DNA of 64,000 nucleotides, taken from NCBI GenBank assembly GCA_024405735.1, contig JAKSOF010000010.1, positions 1 to 64,000 of the forward strand, in the 5' to 3' direction. Shown here one piece after another: positions 36,243-45,326 of the stretch. The notes below the pieces were generated by a model. That model saw only the letters and a list, made by a program, of their open reading frames with translations. It was not told the origin of the DNA and made no database searches. The stretch is from Victivallaceae bacterium. GTDB taxonomy: Bacteria; Verrucomicrobiota; Lentisphaeria; Victivallales; Victivallaceae. The stretch's first letter is position 1. Every line of letters starts with the position of its first letter. Both the position numbers and the translations under genes were made by a program.

Positions 36243-38065
36243 TGTTTCCGCTCTTTTTGGGGATGCTCCTTTTTCTCTTTTCCGGGAGTTTCGCCATAAC
36301 GCTTTGGAGCGGAGAAAAACCGGAGCGCGTCTGGCTGCCGGTGCTTTTTGTCAACGCATTGCTCCTTTACGTTGCGATTTCCTTTCATATCGGAGAATCC
36401 GGCTTCGCTTTGATTTACGCGGTCAATCTGCTTGCGCTTGCTTCCGCAGCCGGACGGAAAATCATCCGCAAAGAAGCGATCCCGTACCGGCAGATTTTTA
36501 CGCCGGGCACGATCTTTCTCCTCGTCGGGCTTACGGCGGCATTCTGGCTCAATTGCTATCCTTATTTTACCGGATGGGATACGATTTCGCACTGGGGGGC
36601 ATATGCGAAACTGCTCTTTCAGGAAGGGAAACTTTCCTGCGAATATCCGCAAAGTATTCTGCTTCACGCCTCTTATCCACCGGGACAGGCGATCCTTTCG
36701 CTTCTGGTGCACAAGTGCTTTTTCTCCCTGCCCTTTGAGGAAAGGATCGTCCTTTTTGCCCACGACCTCGTGATGTGGGGCGTTTTCGCACGGATTTTCG
36801 ACCGCTGTGAGCACGGGGAATGGAAAAAAATGCTCCTTTTGACCGCCGCGTTGCTCGGCGTCGCATTGCCGATGGTCTCCTATTACGTCTACGCGACCGG
36901 ATACAGCGATTGCGCGCTTGCGATGCTCTTTGCCGTCACGATGTACGACGTAGCGACAACGCCGTTTGAAAATCCCTGGAAATTCCTGCAACTTGCCGTT
37001 ATGACCGCGTTTCTTTTTATGATCCGCAATGCGGGCTGGGGATATGCCGTTGGACTTTTGATCCTCTACTTTATCCGCGTCGCCAAAAATTTCCGCGCCG
37101 CGACCGATTCGCCGCTCAAAAAAAGCGCAATGGCGGCGATGTTTTTATTGCCCGTTGCCGTCAAAATCTCCTGGGCGGCGCAACTGAAAATCTACCATAC
37201 GGCGCTCCGCTTCGGCGGCAATCACATCACCCGGGCGGCGCTCCGGGATCTCGTCGTCAACCAGACACCCGATTTCCTCTATACGCTGAAACTTTTCGGC
37301 ATCCAGCTGGTCAGCGGCTACATCGAAGCGCTGTTGCTCATACTTCTCGCGTTGCTCGGGATCGCCAAACTTTGTAAAACACGGGAAAAACTGCAAAGCG
37401 CGAAAATGCTCGTTTTTTTCAATCTGGCAAGTTTCGTCCTTTTTTGCGTCACACTCTACATCTACTATCAATTTGAATTTCAGGAAAAGGCGAATTTCCC
37501 GTCGCTTTGCCGCTATTGCAGCAGTTTTCTGTACTCGCCGCTCGTTGTTCTCCTCTTTTTTCTCGGAGATATTCCCATTCGGCAATCATCGGCAGACAAA
37601 TGCAAAGGATGGCTCTTTCTCTGCGCGGTCGCCGTCTTTCTCGGTTTTTATCTGCCCTACCGCAGTTATCATTTCGACAACTGCTACCACTGGCGGCAAC
37701 AAAACGAAAAGATCGCGCGTTTCGACGCGTTACTGCTCGCACCGGGGAAACATTATACCTCCATCGGACTTTCTGGAGCAGGGTTCAAGACGCTTTGCTT
37801 CATCTACCGCACCCCGTACCATTACCGCCGGGTCGCCGAAGTGCTCGACGAACGCTGTCTGGATGTGATCCCGACGAAAACCATCCGGCAGGCGCTTTTG
37901 CGGGAAAAGATCGATTATGTCTACTTCACCGACAAATTGCCGCAATTCGCCGCGATGCACCCGACGCTTTTTGCACCGGAAAAATTCGACTCTCTGGAAG
38001 ATACGCTCTTTCAGGTCGACGCATACGGCAACTTGCGCCGCGTCGCCGAGCCGGCGGCAGAGTAA
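36239..38065 (+). CDS. Polytopic membrane protein, possible GT-C-type glycosyltransferase
   Basis: 608 residues with about 12 hydrophobic segments and a soluble C-terminal tail of about 110 residues. YFTGWDTISHWGAYAK lies in the first large loop, where GT-C enzymes carry acidic catalytic residues, and YPPGQAILSLL follows. This topology and its coupling to a GT2 suggest transfer of sugar from a lipid carrier at the outer face of the inner membrane. I do not recognise a specific family, so the assignment is tentative. Confidence 0.6.
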   Translation: MMFPLFLGMLLFLFSGSFAITLWSGEKPERVWLPVLFVNALLLYVAISFHIGESGFALIYAVNLLALASAAGRKIIRKEAIPYRQIFTPGTIFLLVGLTAAFWLNCYPYFTGWDTISHWGAYAKLLFQEGKLSCEYPQSILLHASYPPGQAILSLLVHKCFFSLPFEERIVLFAHDLVMWGVFARIFDRCEHGEWKKMLLLTAALLGVALPMVSYYVYATGYSDCALAMLFAVTMYDVATTPFENPWKFLQLAVMTAFLFMIRNAGWGYAVGLLILYFIRVAKNFRAATDSPLKKSAMAAMFLLPVAVKISWAAQLKIYHTALRFGGNHITRAALRDLVVNQTPDFLYTLKLFGIQLVSGYIEALLLILLALLGIAKLCKTREKLQSAKMLVFFNLASFVLFCVTLYIYYQFEFQEKANFPSLCRYCSSFLYSPLVVLLFFLGDIPIRQSSADKCKGWLFLCAVAVFLGFYLPYRSYHFDNCYHWRQQNEKIARFDALLLAPGKHYTSIGLSGAGFKTLCFIYRTPYHYRRVAEVLDERCLDVIPTKTIRQALLREKIDYVYFTDKLPQFAAMHPTLFAPEKFDSLEDTLFQVDAYGNLRRVAEPAAE

Positions 38066-38067
38066 AA

Positions 38068-39819
38068 TTATTTTTTGCGCTTCGGACGCTTGGCTTTCAA
38101 CTCCACGCCGGAAGAAACTTCCTCGATCCACGCCTTGAGTTTGCGGGAATCTTCCTGTTTGTCCTTGTGCTTTTTTTCCGGAGCGGGCGACGACGGACGC
38201 GGCGCCGGAGCGTGATTTTCCGGCACGTCCTCCGCATAGGCGATGCGCGGAAACATCTTTTCGCCGCGCTTGATCAGAAGTTTCGCATCCTCCGCCGTCA
38301 GATTGACGAAACTGAAGCGGTCGAAACAATCGATGCGCCCGACCCGGCTCTTTTTGATTTTCGCGCGTTCCCAGAGGAAATCAAGCATCCGCACCGCGCC
38401 GTAGCCGTCCGTCTTGCCGACGCCGATATAAACGCGTTTTCCGGCGGGGTCGTCGGGCGTTTCCTGCCAGTTTTTGCGCTCTTTTGCTTTGCGCGCCGCC
38501 CCGATTTCCGGATAATGCGACGCAAGCAGTGTATCTTTGAAACGCAATTTGAGCATCGCTCCGATCACGTCGGCTGGATTGTCGCACACGCTACAGAGTT
38601 CCTCGGCGAAATTAAGATAATCCAAGTGTTTGCCGCTTGAGATCATCTCCAAAATCAGCGTGAAAAAATCCGCTTTTTTCCCTTCGATCAACGCCGCGAC
38701 GCCGGGGATCTCCGCTTTTTTGATCTCCACCTTGACGCTTTGCCGGATCAGGGAAAAGCGGTGCGCCTCTCCGGGCGTCACCAGAGTCACCGCGCATCCG
38801 CGCTTGCCCGCGCGCCCCGTGCGGCCGATGCGGTGGATGTAGATTTCCGCATTGAGCGGCAATGCGTAGTTGATCACGTGCGTCAGATCGTTGACGTCGA
38901 TGCCGCGCGCGGCGACGTCGGTCGCGACGAGAAGCGGGAATTTCCTTTCCTTGAAATGCTGGATCGTGCGCAGACGCTGTGCCTGCGAAATTTCCCCGTG
39001 AAGCGCTTCCACGGCAAAATTGCGCGCTTTGAGTTTTTCGACCAGATCGTCGACGTCGAGCCGCGTCCGGCAGAAAATCAATCCGTAACAATCGCGGATC
39101 GTCGATAATATCCGGCAGAGCGCTTCCAGTTTTTCCTCGCGGCGCACCTCAAAGTAAAACTGATCGGTAAGTTCCCCGGAAACGACCTCGGGTTCCGCGC
39201 GGACGATCTCGGGATCGCGCATGAATTTTTCCGCGATCGCGCGGATCGCATCCGGCATCGTCGCCGAAAACATCATCGTCCGGCGCAAAGGATTGCACTC
39301 GGCAAGGATCGCTTCGATGTCCTCGATGAAGCCCATATCCAGCATTTCATCCGCTTCGTCGAGCACGGCAAAATCAATTTTATCGAGTTTCAAGACGTTG
39401 CGGCGCATCAAATCGAGGATCCGCCCCGGCGTACCGACGACGACATCGATGCCCGATTTCAGCTCCCGTATCTGCATTTCGATCGGCTGTCCGCCGAAAA
39501 AGGGGGCGATTTTCACTTTGCGTGCGCCGCAAAACGAAGTCATTTCATCGGCGATCTGAATGCTCAATTCCCGCGTCGGAGCAAGGATCAGCGATTGCAC
39601 CCCCTGCCCCGGAGAAACCTTTTCCAAAATCGGCAGTCCGAATGCCGCCGTCTTGCCGGTCCCCGTCTGCGCCTGACCGATCAGGTCGCGTTCACCGGCG
39701 AGCAATTTGGGGATCACAAGTTTCTGGATCGGCGTCGGCGCGGTAAAGCCTTTGGCTTCCAGCGCAACCAGCGCCGGCTCCGTGATGCCGAGCGCGGCAA
39801 AGCAGGATAAATCATTCAT
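38068..39819 (-). CDS. deaD: DEAD-box RNA helicase with DbpA-type RNA-binding domain
   Basis: Q motif FTAPTPIQ, motif I AQTGTGKTAAF, Ia APTRELS, DEAD, SAT in FSATMP, and ATDVAARGIDV, HRIGRTGRAG in the second lobe. A DbpA/RRM-like domain lies near residues 465-535 (VYIGVGKTDGYGAVRMLDFL...SRVGRIDCFDRFSFVNL read in part), followed by a basic tail. It fits CsdA/DeaD proteins that unwind structured RNA and assist ribosome assembly. It is monocistronic and ends two bases from the neighbouring membrane protein gene. Confidence 0.92.
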   Translation of the reverse strand: MNDLSCFAALGITEPALVALEAKGFTAPTPIQKLVIPKLLAGERDLIGQAQTGTGKTAAFGLPILEKVSPGQGVQSLILAPTRELSIQIADEMTSFCGARKVKIAPFFGGQPIEMQIRELKSGIDVVVGTPGRILDLMRRNVLKLDKIDFAVLDEADEMLDMGFIEDIEAILAECNPLRRTMMFSATMPDAIRAIAEKFMRDPEIVRAEPEVVSGELTDQFYFEVRREEKLEALCRILSTIRDCYGLIFCRTRLDVDDLVEKLKARNFAVEALHGEISQAQRLRTIQHFKERKFPLLVATDVAARGIDVNDLTHVINYALPLNAEIYIHRIGRTGRAGKRGCAVTLVTPGEAHRFSLIRQSVKVEIKKAEIPGVAALIEGKKADFFTLILEMISSGKHLDYLNFAEELCSVCDNPADVIGAMLKLRFKDTLLASHYPEIGAARKAKERKNWQETPDDPAGKRVYIGVGKTDGYGAVRMLDFLWERAKIKKSRVGRIDCFDRFSFVNLTAEDAKLLIKRGEKMFPRIAYAEDVPENHAPAPRPSSPAPEKKHKDKQEDSRKLKAWIEEVSSGVELKAKRPKRKK

Positions 39820-39869
39820 CGGTAAAATCTTTCCGGAATTGAGTGAAACATATTGAAAAAGGGACTTAT

Positions 39870-39898
39870 AATATACCGCCGAAGCGGTGCTTTTACAA
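39870..39898 (-). promoter_or_regulatory. Promoter of the DEAD-box helicase gene
   Basis: Read on the minus strand: TTGTAA, 17 bases, TATATT, about 50 bases before the ATG. Confidence 0.65.
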
Positions 39899-39905
39899 GA
39901 AAAAC

Positions 39906-39934
39906 TTGATTTTATTTCGATCGCATCCTATATT
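39906..39934 (+). promoter_or_regulatory. Promoter of the VOC protein gene
   Basis: TTGATT, 17 bases, TATATT, seven bases from the divergent helicase promoter. Confidence 0.65.
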
Positions 39935-39968
39935 AGCGGCAGAACAAAAAACAGGGAGAATAATCATT

Positions 39969-40343
39969 ATGAAATTCCGCATGGTCCACAATAATTTCAA
40001 CGTTCTTGATCTTGAAAAAAGCCTGAAGTTTTACGCCGACGCCTTCGATATGCACGAAGTGCGGCGCATCGAGCCTGAAGACGGCAGTTTCATCATCGTC
40101 TATCTTTCCGACGGCAACAGCGCGCATCAATTGGAATTGACCTGGTTGCGCGACCGCACCGAAGCCTACGACCTCGGCGACGACGAATTTCATCTCGCTT
40201 TCACCGTCGACGACTTTGCCGCCGCTCACGCACGCCACGAAAAAATGGGGTGCATCTGCTACGAAAATCCCGCGATGGGCATCTACTTCTGCGAAGACCC
40301 CGATCACTACTGGCTCGAAGTCATCCCCGAAAAAAGATCGTGA
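39969..40343 (+). CDS. VOC-family protein, glyoxalase I-like
   Basis: A 124-residue vicinal-oxygen-chelate protein. The four metal ligands of glyoxalase I line up: His in MVHNNFNV, Glu in HQLELTW, His in DEFHLAFTV and Glu in YWLEVIP, with DLEKSLKFYADAF and FCEDPDHYWLE as family signatures. It would detoxify methylglyoxal adducts, but related dioxygenases and resistance proteins share the fold. The ATG at 39969 follows AGGGAG; the frame extends upstream without similarity. Confidence 0.83.
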   Translation: MKFRMVHNNFNVLDLEKSLKFYADAFDMHEVRRIEPEDGSFIIVYLSDGNSAHQLELTWLRDRTEAYDLGDDEFHLAFTVDDFAAAHARHEKMGCICYENPAMGIYFCEDPDHYWLEVIPEKRS

Positions 40344-40423
40344 TTTTTCATCATTTCCCGGAATTTTGTTTTCCGTTTTCAAAAGAATTCACAAAAAAAT
40401 TTCATTTTTTACCAAGTGCGGCA

Positions 40424-40452
40424 TTGCTTTTACAAAAATTAAGTATTATATT
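40424..40452 (+). promoter_or_regulatory. Promoter of the structured RNA gene
   Basis: TTGCTT, 17 bases, TATATT. Transcription would begin at about 40459, at the very edge of the closing stem. Confidence 0.75.
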
Positions 40453-40457
40453 AATTT

Positions 40458-40607
40458 CGTGCGGAATAAAAATGCGGCAAGTCAAAGGTCTTTCCGGTTT
40501 CCGGTTTGGAAGAGTTCCGGCAAACTGCAAGGCTTCTGACTTGCGTACAGCAGATGCTGTCTGACGCATTTCCGCACGGCGGAGCGGCGTTTGCCGCTCC
40601 GCTTTTT
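40458..40607 (+). ncRNA. Free-standing structured RNA of unknown family
   Basis: No protein frame, but a complete transcription unit of about 150 bases. The closing stem CGTGCGGAA (40458-40466) pairs perfectly with TTCCGCACG (40570-40578). After a five-base bulge TAAAA the stem continues ATGCG/CGCAT. Inside are an eight-base stem GCAAGTCA/TGACTTGC (40477-40484 with 40537-40544), capped by a pyrimidine-rich loop holding TTTCCGG twice and GGAA-gag-TTCC, and a small hairpin ACAGC/GCTGT (40547-40560). The terminator follows directly. A small hairpin in the 3' strand next to the closing stem recalls 6S RNA, but it is short and I cannot name it. It does not look like SRP RNA, tmRNA or a known riboswitch. 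Confidence 0.75.
40579..40607 (+). terminator. Intrinsic terminator of the structured RNA
   Basis: Ten-base stem GCGGAGCGGC/GCCGCTCCGC, loop GTTT, five T. It ends 12 bases before the next promoter, which separates this RNA from the fucosidase transcript. Confidence 0.92.
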
Positions 40608-40619
40608 CCATTTTCATCC

Positions 40620-40648
40620 TTGTATAAAACTCCTTGATATGCTATATT
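40620..40648 (+). promoter_or_regulatory. Promoter of the fucosidase operon
   Basis: TTGTAT, 17 bases, TATATT, about 27 bases of leader and AAGGAG before the ATG. Confidence 0.7.
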
Positions 40649-40681
40649 TATACTGTCACCTGTAACCTGAAGGAGAAAAAA

Positions 40682-41950
40682 ATGGAAAATCAACCGAAGC
40701 CGTTGCCGCGTATCACCGCATTTGAAAATATGGGACTTGGTCTTTTCGTCCACTGGGGGCTTTACTCCCAGCTCGGCGTCGGCGAGTGGACCTGGAAGAT
40801 CCACGAGCGTCCGCGCGAAGATTATTTCCGGCTCGCTGAAACGTTCACCGCCGCCGACTTCGATGCCGAAGACTTGGCGCGGACGGCGAAAAACGCGGGA
40901 ATGAACTACATCGTGTTGACCACCCGCCATCACGAGGGATTTTCCCTTTACGACACCTGCGGCCTCAACACATACGACGCTCCGCACAGTCCGGCGAAGC
41001 GCGACCTCGTCAAGGAATTTGTCGAGGCCTGCCGCAAATATGACATCGTGCCTTTCTTTTATCACACGACGATCGACTGGCACTGGGAAAACCGCCAGAC
41101 CTTTGAACTTTCCGAAGAGGATTTCAAGCGTTATCTCGATTATCTCTGCGCTTCGGTCGAGATCCTCTGCAAAAACTACGGCAAGATCGGCGGATTGTGG
41201 TTCGACGGCAACTGGTCGCGTCCGCAGTCGGACTGGCAGCTTGACCGGATGTACGGCATCATCCGGCGTTATCAGCCCGATGCGATCATCATCAACAACA
41301 CCGGATTGAACAACCTCGGCGAATACGGTCATCCCGAGATCGACAGCGTCACCTTTGAAAACAACACGGCGAAACCGATGGACCGCACGGGGCGCAAAAA
41401 GTATGTCGCCGCCGAAGTCTGCAAAACGATGAACGCCCACTGGGGTCACGCGGAAAACGATTTCGCGTTTCTCTCGCCGCACGCCTTGATCGAGCGCGCC
41501 GCGCACAGTCGCGGTTGCGGCGCCAATTTCCTGCTCAACATCGGTCCGGAAGCGCAGGGACGCATCCCCGATTACGAACGCGCCGCGCTCGCGATCCTCG
41601 GCAAATGGGCGCGTCTCTATCAGGAAGCGGTCTACACACCGCGTCCGGTGCCCGGCATCAAATATCCCGGCCGCGACTTTATGCTCAAGGAAGGGAGCAA
41701 TTATTACTACTTCACCTATGATCTTGACCGCCTCGGCGACAACAACGTGACCTTTGGCACGCACGGCACGGCTTTCCGCGGCGCATACGGTTTCAATGCG
41801 ACGGTCAAAAAGGCATACTGGCTCGACGACAAAAGCGAAGTATCCGTCATTCAGGACAAAAAAGAGGGGCTCCTCAGTTTCTACACGGCGGGCTTCCCGT
41901 ATGGGATGGATACCGTCGTGCGCGTACTCAAGATCGAAACGGAGGAGTAA
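40682..41950 (+). CDS. Alpha-L-fucosidase, GH29
   Basis: Retaining glycoside hydrolase of family 29, removing L-fucose from glycans. The N-terminal barrel begins RITAFENMGLGLFVHWGLYS, TRHHEGFSLYD is the substrate-binding turn, and the nucleophile is probably Asp175 in GGLWFDGNW. There is a C-terminal beta domain of about 70 residues. No signal peptide is seen, so it is predicted to act inside the cell on imported oligosaccharides. The ATG at 40682 follows AAGGAG. It is immediately followed, with no gap, by the lipoprotein gene. Confidence 0.92.
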   Translation: MENQPKPLPRITAFENMGLGLFVHWGLYSQLGVGEWTWKIHERPREDYFRLAETFTAADFDAEDLARTAKNAGMNYIVLTTRHHEGFSLYDTCGLNTYDAPHSPAKRDLVKEFVEACRKYDIVPFFYHTTIDWHWENRQTFELSEEDFKRYLDYLCASVEILCKNYGKIGGLWFDGNWSRPQSDWQLDRMYGIIRRYQPDAIIINNTGLNNLGEYGHPEIDSVTFENNTAKPMDRTGRKKYVAAEVCKTMNAHWGHAENDFAFLSPHALIERAAHSRGCGANFLLNIGPEAQGRIPDYERAALAILGKWARLYQEAVYTPRPVPGIKYPGRDFMLKEGSNYYYFTYDLDRLGDNNVTFGTHGTAFRGAYGFNATVKKAYWLDDKSEVSVIQDKKEGLLSFYTAGFPYGMDTVVRVLKIETEE

Positions 41951-43699
41951 GTGTTGAGAAAAATTCTCCCTTTTTTCGCGCTTGCGTTGCTGACAGGCTG
42001 CTGTTGCGATCCCGCGCGGCAGGAGTTTCAGACGCAATACCGCAAACTTTGGAATGAAAAAATTTCCGTCGCGGAGCGTACAAAAATCGAAAATTCCATC
42101 CTCGCCGCCGCCGACAAAATGCCGAGCGGCGACGATTTCATCTTTTACACGCACGAAAGGATGCTCCCCTGCGAAGTCAAAGCGTACCGCGACAAATACG
42201 CGATCCTCGACTTCTACGAGGAGGCTTTTGAGCAAGTCTTAAAGGGAATCAAAAACGACAAAGTCGCCCCGGGGAAGCTCAATTTCTACTATCTCTACAA
42301 TATGGGCTTCGTCGTCAAGACCCCGACGGCGACTTTCGGCGTCGATCTCTGCCACCGGCGCGCGGCGGAACTTGTCCCCTACCTTGACTTCGCCGTCGTC
42401 ACCCACAATCACGAAGACCATACGTCCTGGCATTTTCTGCAGGCGATGAACAAGGCGAAAAAGCAAGTCTACTCCAATTTCTGGAGTTGCTCCGCCGCCA
42501 AACTCAAGTTCGAGCCGGGATACTCCAAAGAACCTTTCCGCGAAATCGTGATGCCAAGTGTCACGCTCCGCACCTATGAAAGCGACCACCTCAATTACAA
42601 GTGGTACAAATTCAATATGCCCGTCGAGATCGTCTGCCAAAGCGGCGATAAGGAATTCGTGCTCTTTTCCGGCGGCGACAGTTGCGACACGATGCAGTGG
42701 CAGTGCAAAAAATCCCCCGATCTTGCGATCATGCATCCGCGCGTCGGCGGCGACATCGTCCACGGCGCAATGCTGATCGACGCGAAACTCACTTTGGTCG
42801 CGCATTTACTGGAAATGCAGCACAGCCCGACTTCGCGCTGGCCCTTTGCCGTCGGGTACAGCGAGCAGAATCTCCTTTTGCTCAATCACAAACTCGGCGC
42901 AGTGCCGCACTGGGGCGACAAGATCGTGTTGCCGATTTCCGAAGCGGAAACGGGAAATCACAATCTGCACATCCCCGCCCTGCCCGCGAAAAAACCGGTC
43001 CGCATCATGCCGATCGGCGATTCGATCACGCGCGGGAATTTCATCGGCGAAAGCAATCATCACGCCGATGTCAACGGCGGCGGCTACCGTCTGCCGTTGC
43101 AGAAAATGCTCAAAGCGGAAAACTTTTCCTATCAATTCGTCGGGGAACTCGGTTACTGGGCATACGGCACACTCGGCGAGTGCGATCCCGATTTTCAGCG
43201 TTATCACCACGGCTTGTCGGGTTTCGGCAACCGGGCGATCCGCAGGGGTATGGCATTGCCGCCCTCGGATATGCGAAAAATCGCCCGTCCGGAAAAACCG
43301 ATCAAAGTGCCGGGCATCGTCGATGCGCTCCGCCGCTGGTCGCCCGACGTGATTTTGCTGATGTCCGGCAGCAACGGCTTTATGCCGGAAGAACGCGATC
43401 TCCTCATCCAGACGATCGCGGAAAATTTCACGGGCGTTCTTTTCGTCGCGACGATCCCGCCCCAGTGCGCGCCGCGTCCGGGATTTGAAAACGTCGATGC
43501 CTACAACGCTTCGCTTAAAGACGGCATCGCCAAAGTCAAAGATCCGAAGTGCAAAATCTACTGTGTCGATATGAATAGCGCACTCACGACCGACGATCTC
43601 CTGCCCGACGGCGTCCACCCGAAAAAATCAGGCGAAGAAAAAATCGCCAAACGATGGTTCGAGACGCTGATGGAGCATCGCAAAGAAATCGAAAAATAA
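41951..43699 (+). CDS. Lipoprotein with metallo-beta-lactamase-like and SGNH hydrolase domains
   Basis: A 582-residue two-domain protein. The N-terminus is a lipoprotein signal (LALLTGC, Cys17). Residues about 110-340 look like a metallo-beta-lactamase-fold hydrolase: THNHEDHTSWH (151-161) is the HxHxDH signature, FSGGDSCDT and the later HP residues fit metal ligands. Residues about 350-580 are an SGNH/GDSL esterase: block I IGDSITRG with Ser358, block III GSNG, and the DGVH dyad at Asp553/His556. Both activities appear intact. Start is GTG 41951 or TTG 41954; GGAGG lies just before. It probably deacylates or cleaves a glycan or other polymer at the cell surface, with the fucosidase acting later. 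Confidence 0.75.
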   Translation: MLRKILPFFALALLTGCCCDPARQEFQTQYRKLWNEKISVAERTKIENSILAAADKMPSGDDFIFYTHERMLPCEVKAYRDKYAILDFYEEAFEQVLKGIKNDKVAPGKLNFYYLYNMGFVVKTPTATFGVDLCHRRAAELVPYLDFAVVTHNHEDHTSWHFLQAMNKAKKQVYSNFWSCSAAKLKFEPGYSKEPFREIVMPSVTLRTYESDHLNYKWYKFNMPVEIVCQSGDKEFVLFSGGDSCDTMQWQCKKSPDLAIMHPRVGGDIVHGAMLIDAKLTLVAHLLEMQHSPTSRWPFAVGYSEQNLLLLNHKLGAVPHWGDKIVLPISEAETGNHNLHIPALPAKKPVRIMPIGDSITRGNFIGESNHHADVNGGGYRLPLQKMLKAENFSYQFVGELGYWAYGTLGECDPDFQRYHHGLSGFGNRAIRRGMALPPSDMRKIARPEKPIKVPGIVDALRRWSPDVILLMSGSNGFMPEERDLLIQTIAENFTGVLFVATIPPQCAPRPGFENVDAYNASLKDGIAKVKDPKCKIYCVDMNSALTTDDLLPDGVHPKKSGEEKIAKRWFETLMEHRKEIEK

Positions 43700-43701
43700 G
43701 G

Positions 43702-43955
43702 AATCAGCCAGAGGGGGCTTGTTTCGCCCCCTCTGGAACTCCCCTCAACCAGCCACGGGCTGGACTTTATACCTGCCGCAGATATTTGCGGACTGACGCT
43801 TTTATTGCACTCCCAGCGAATATCTCCGCAAATCTCCGCGGGCTCGTCTGTTTGTTACCGTAAAATAAGTTGCGCCCCACGCGGGCTAATACTTTGCGCT
43901 TTCGCGCGCCGTCCGCCCGACTGCCTGATGTGCGACACGCCCCACGCTAATGGTT
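43702..43955 (-). repeat. Dispersed 3'-end element, copy B
   Basis: Same element as at 5226, reversed. Blocks seen on the plus strand from the lipoprotein stop: 11-bp hairpin 43708-43718/43726-43736, hairpin CCAGCC-acg-GGCTGG (43749-43763), arm CCGCAGATATTTGCGG (43776-43791), arm CCGCAAATCTCCGCGG (43826-43841), GGCTCGTCTGTTTGTTACC and GACTGCCTGATGTGCGA. Compared with copy A, the CCCGCC hairpin has become CCAGCC/GGCTGG, a compensated pair. It starts two bases after the stop. Confidence 0.8.
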
Positions 43956-44154
43956 GTCTCGCCCTTCCGGGCGAAATAAAGGCAAAACGGACGGTAACGG
44001 ACTTCTACGGACGATAACGTGATGGTGAAATGACCAAATCACGCGATGATGACGCATCCGTTTTGTCCGACAAATTGCCCGATGCCCTGTTTTCCCTTTG
44101 AAAATCTTTGGGTGTTCTAGTTGCTATTTGCGCTTTGAAGACTCTTGAAATATA
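43956..44154. other. Short intergenic stretch with direct repeats
   Basis: Contains the direct pair ACGGACGGTAACG (43987-43999) and ACGGACGATAACG (44007-44019), spaced 20 bases apart, and a hairpin CGTGATGGT...ACC-AA-ATCACG near 44018-44045. No gene is seen. Base composition turns AT-rich here. Confidence 0.55.
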
Positions 44155-44679
44155 TTAACGAGTGTCGTCGTCAAATATACTAATGAGTGTCGTTGTCAAA
44201 AACATTGTAACAAGTAGTGACGCTCCCCATAGCAAACACCCCAAAAAGAAAGAACGATTGCCACCATTGTGCAATCTATATATCGCCCATATTGATACAA
44301 AAAAGCCGATTGCATAGGCGAAATCATTGGTAATGCCATAATCATCCCAAGAAGTGCCTCTATTCTGTGCTGCGGCTATTCTATCTATGACAGTTCCAAA
44401 AAGAAACAGAATAAGCAAAATTATAAAAGCGCCCCAGAGTATTTCCGGATAGTAGCCTTTTGTCGCATATGAAAGAGATACCATCGAAGGAATTACTGTC
44501 AAACAACCAGCGCCAGAAAAAGAATAGACCACGAATAATCCTAATACGAAAAAGAGTCCAAACAAGAAAGTATGAATTTCCTCGTTGGTGGTATGGTCCC
44601 ATACCACCCATCCAATAACCCAAATAACCAACCAAGTAAAAAAACATCCTCTTGACAAATTTTTGCGAACGTAGTTCAT
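44155..44679 (-). CDS. Small membrane protein of unknown function
   Basis: 174 residues with about five hydrophobic segments (near 12-30, 36-55, 60-72, 80-97, 117-135 and 143-165) and an acidic end FDDDTR. AAGGAG stands eight bases before the ATG, so it is very likely expressed. Base composition is clearly more AT-rich than its neighbours, and its last codons are part of a 25-base tandem near-duplication (around 44150-44200). I recognise no family. It lies between inverted copies of the dispersed element, which suggests it was acquired. Confidence 0.7.
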   Translation of the reverse strand: MNYVRKNLSRGCFFTWLVIWVIGWVVWDHTTNEEIHTFLFGLFFVLGLFVVYSFSGAGCLTVIPSMVSLSYATKGYYPEILWGAFIILLILFLFGTVIDRIAAAQNRGTSWDDYGITNDFAYAIGFFVSIWAIYRLHNGGNRSFFLGCLLWGASLLVTMFLTTTLISIFDDDTR

Positions 44680-45326
44680 TATATTGTCTCCTTGTTTTCA
44701 AGATTAATCGCTATTGCTTAACAAAAATTGCCGGACTTGATTGATAATGACGCTCCTGCATCGTGTTAAAAGTGTCAAACGTCTTTTATTTGAGCGCGGG
44801 AGCCCCGATAATGCTATACGAAGATGGCATCTTTCAGCAACTTTTCAAGTTTGAATCATTGGAATCTGCTACCGTTGCAATTTCCTTAAAATCTCTCTTA
44901 CACTTGTACGAATTTCTACAATAAAATTCGCCATTCTCAATAAACTTACTACGGAAAAATGACGCATTCTTACGCTCAATGGATAAAAAAGGCACGTTCC
45001 CGAACTTCCCCGTAACAAAAGGTACTTGCAAACCTGTCCAGCGAAGAAGAGGGAGCGTGCCAATGCACAGTTTTGTGCATAGCACGCCCAGTTCCGGTAT
45101 TCGCGGGGATTTGAAAAATTGCAAGTTTCTTTGTTGCGAACAACCTTGATCTGACGATCCGGATTGCCTTTTCTCCGGCAATCCGTCATTAAAATATCAC
45201 GTAAAATCAGGAATTTCAAGAAAATTCCTTAAAATGTTTTTTCTGCTAATGCCTTGAAGAAAATCTTATAATATCCGTCTCGCGATATAGAAAAGTGCAT
45301 TAAAAGGAATCGGCTTGTACTTAAAT
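44680..45326. other. AT-rich stretch without a convincing gene
   Basis: Two overlapping minus-strand frames of about 115 codons (44834-45181 and 44869-45219) exist, but neither has a recognisable product or a clean ribosome site. The first opens within a hairpin CGGATTGCC/GGCAATCCG (45160-45185). A second strong hairpin, GCGTGC-CA-ATGCACA...TGTGCAT-A-GCACGC, lies near 45053-45090. The stretch could hold a decayed gene or an RNA. Confidence 0.4.

Noticed and set aside
44834-45219. Two overlapping minus-strand frames of about 115 codons
   Set aside because: Neither has a clear ribosome site or recognisable product. Each crosses strong hairpins. Kept only as a note in the stretch entry.
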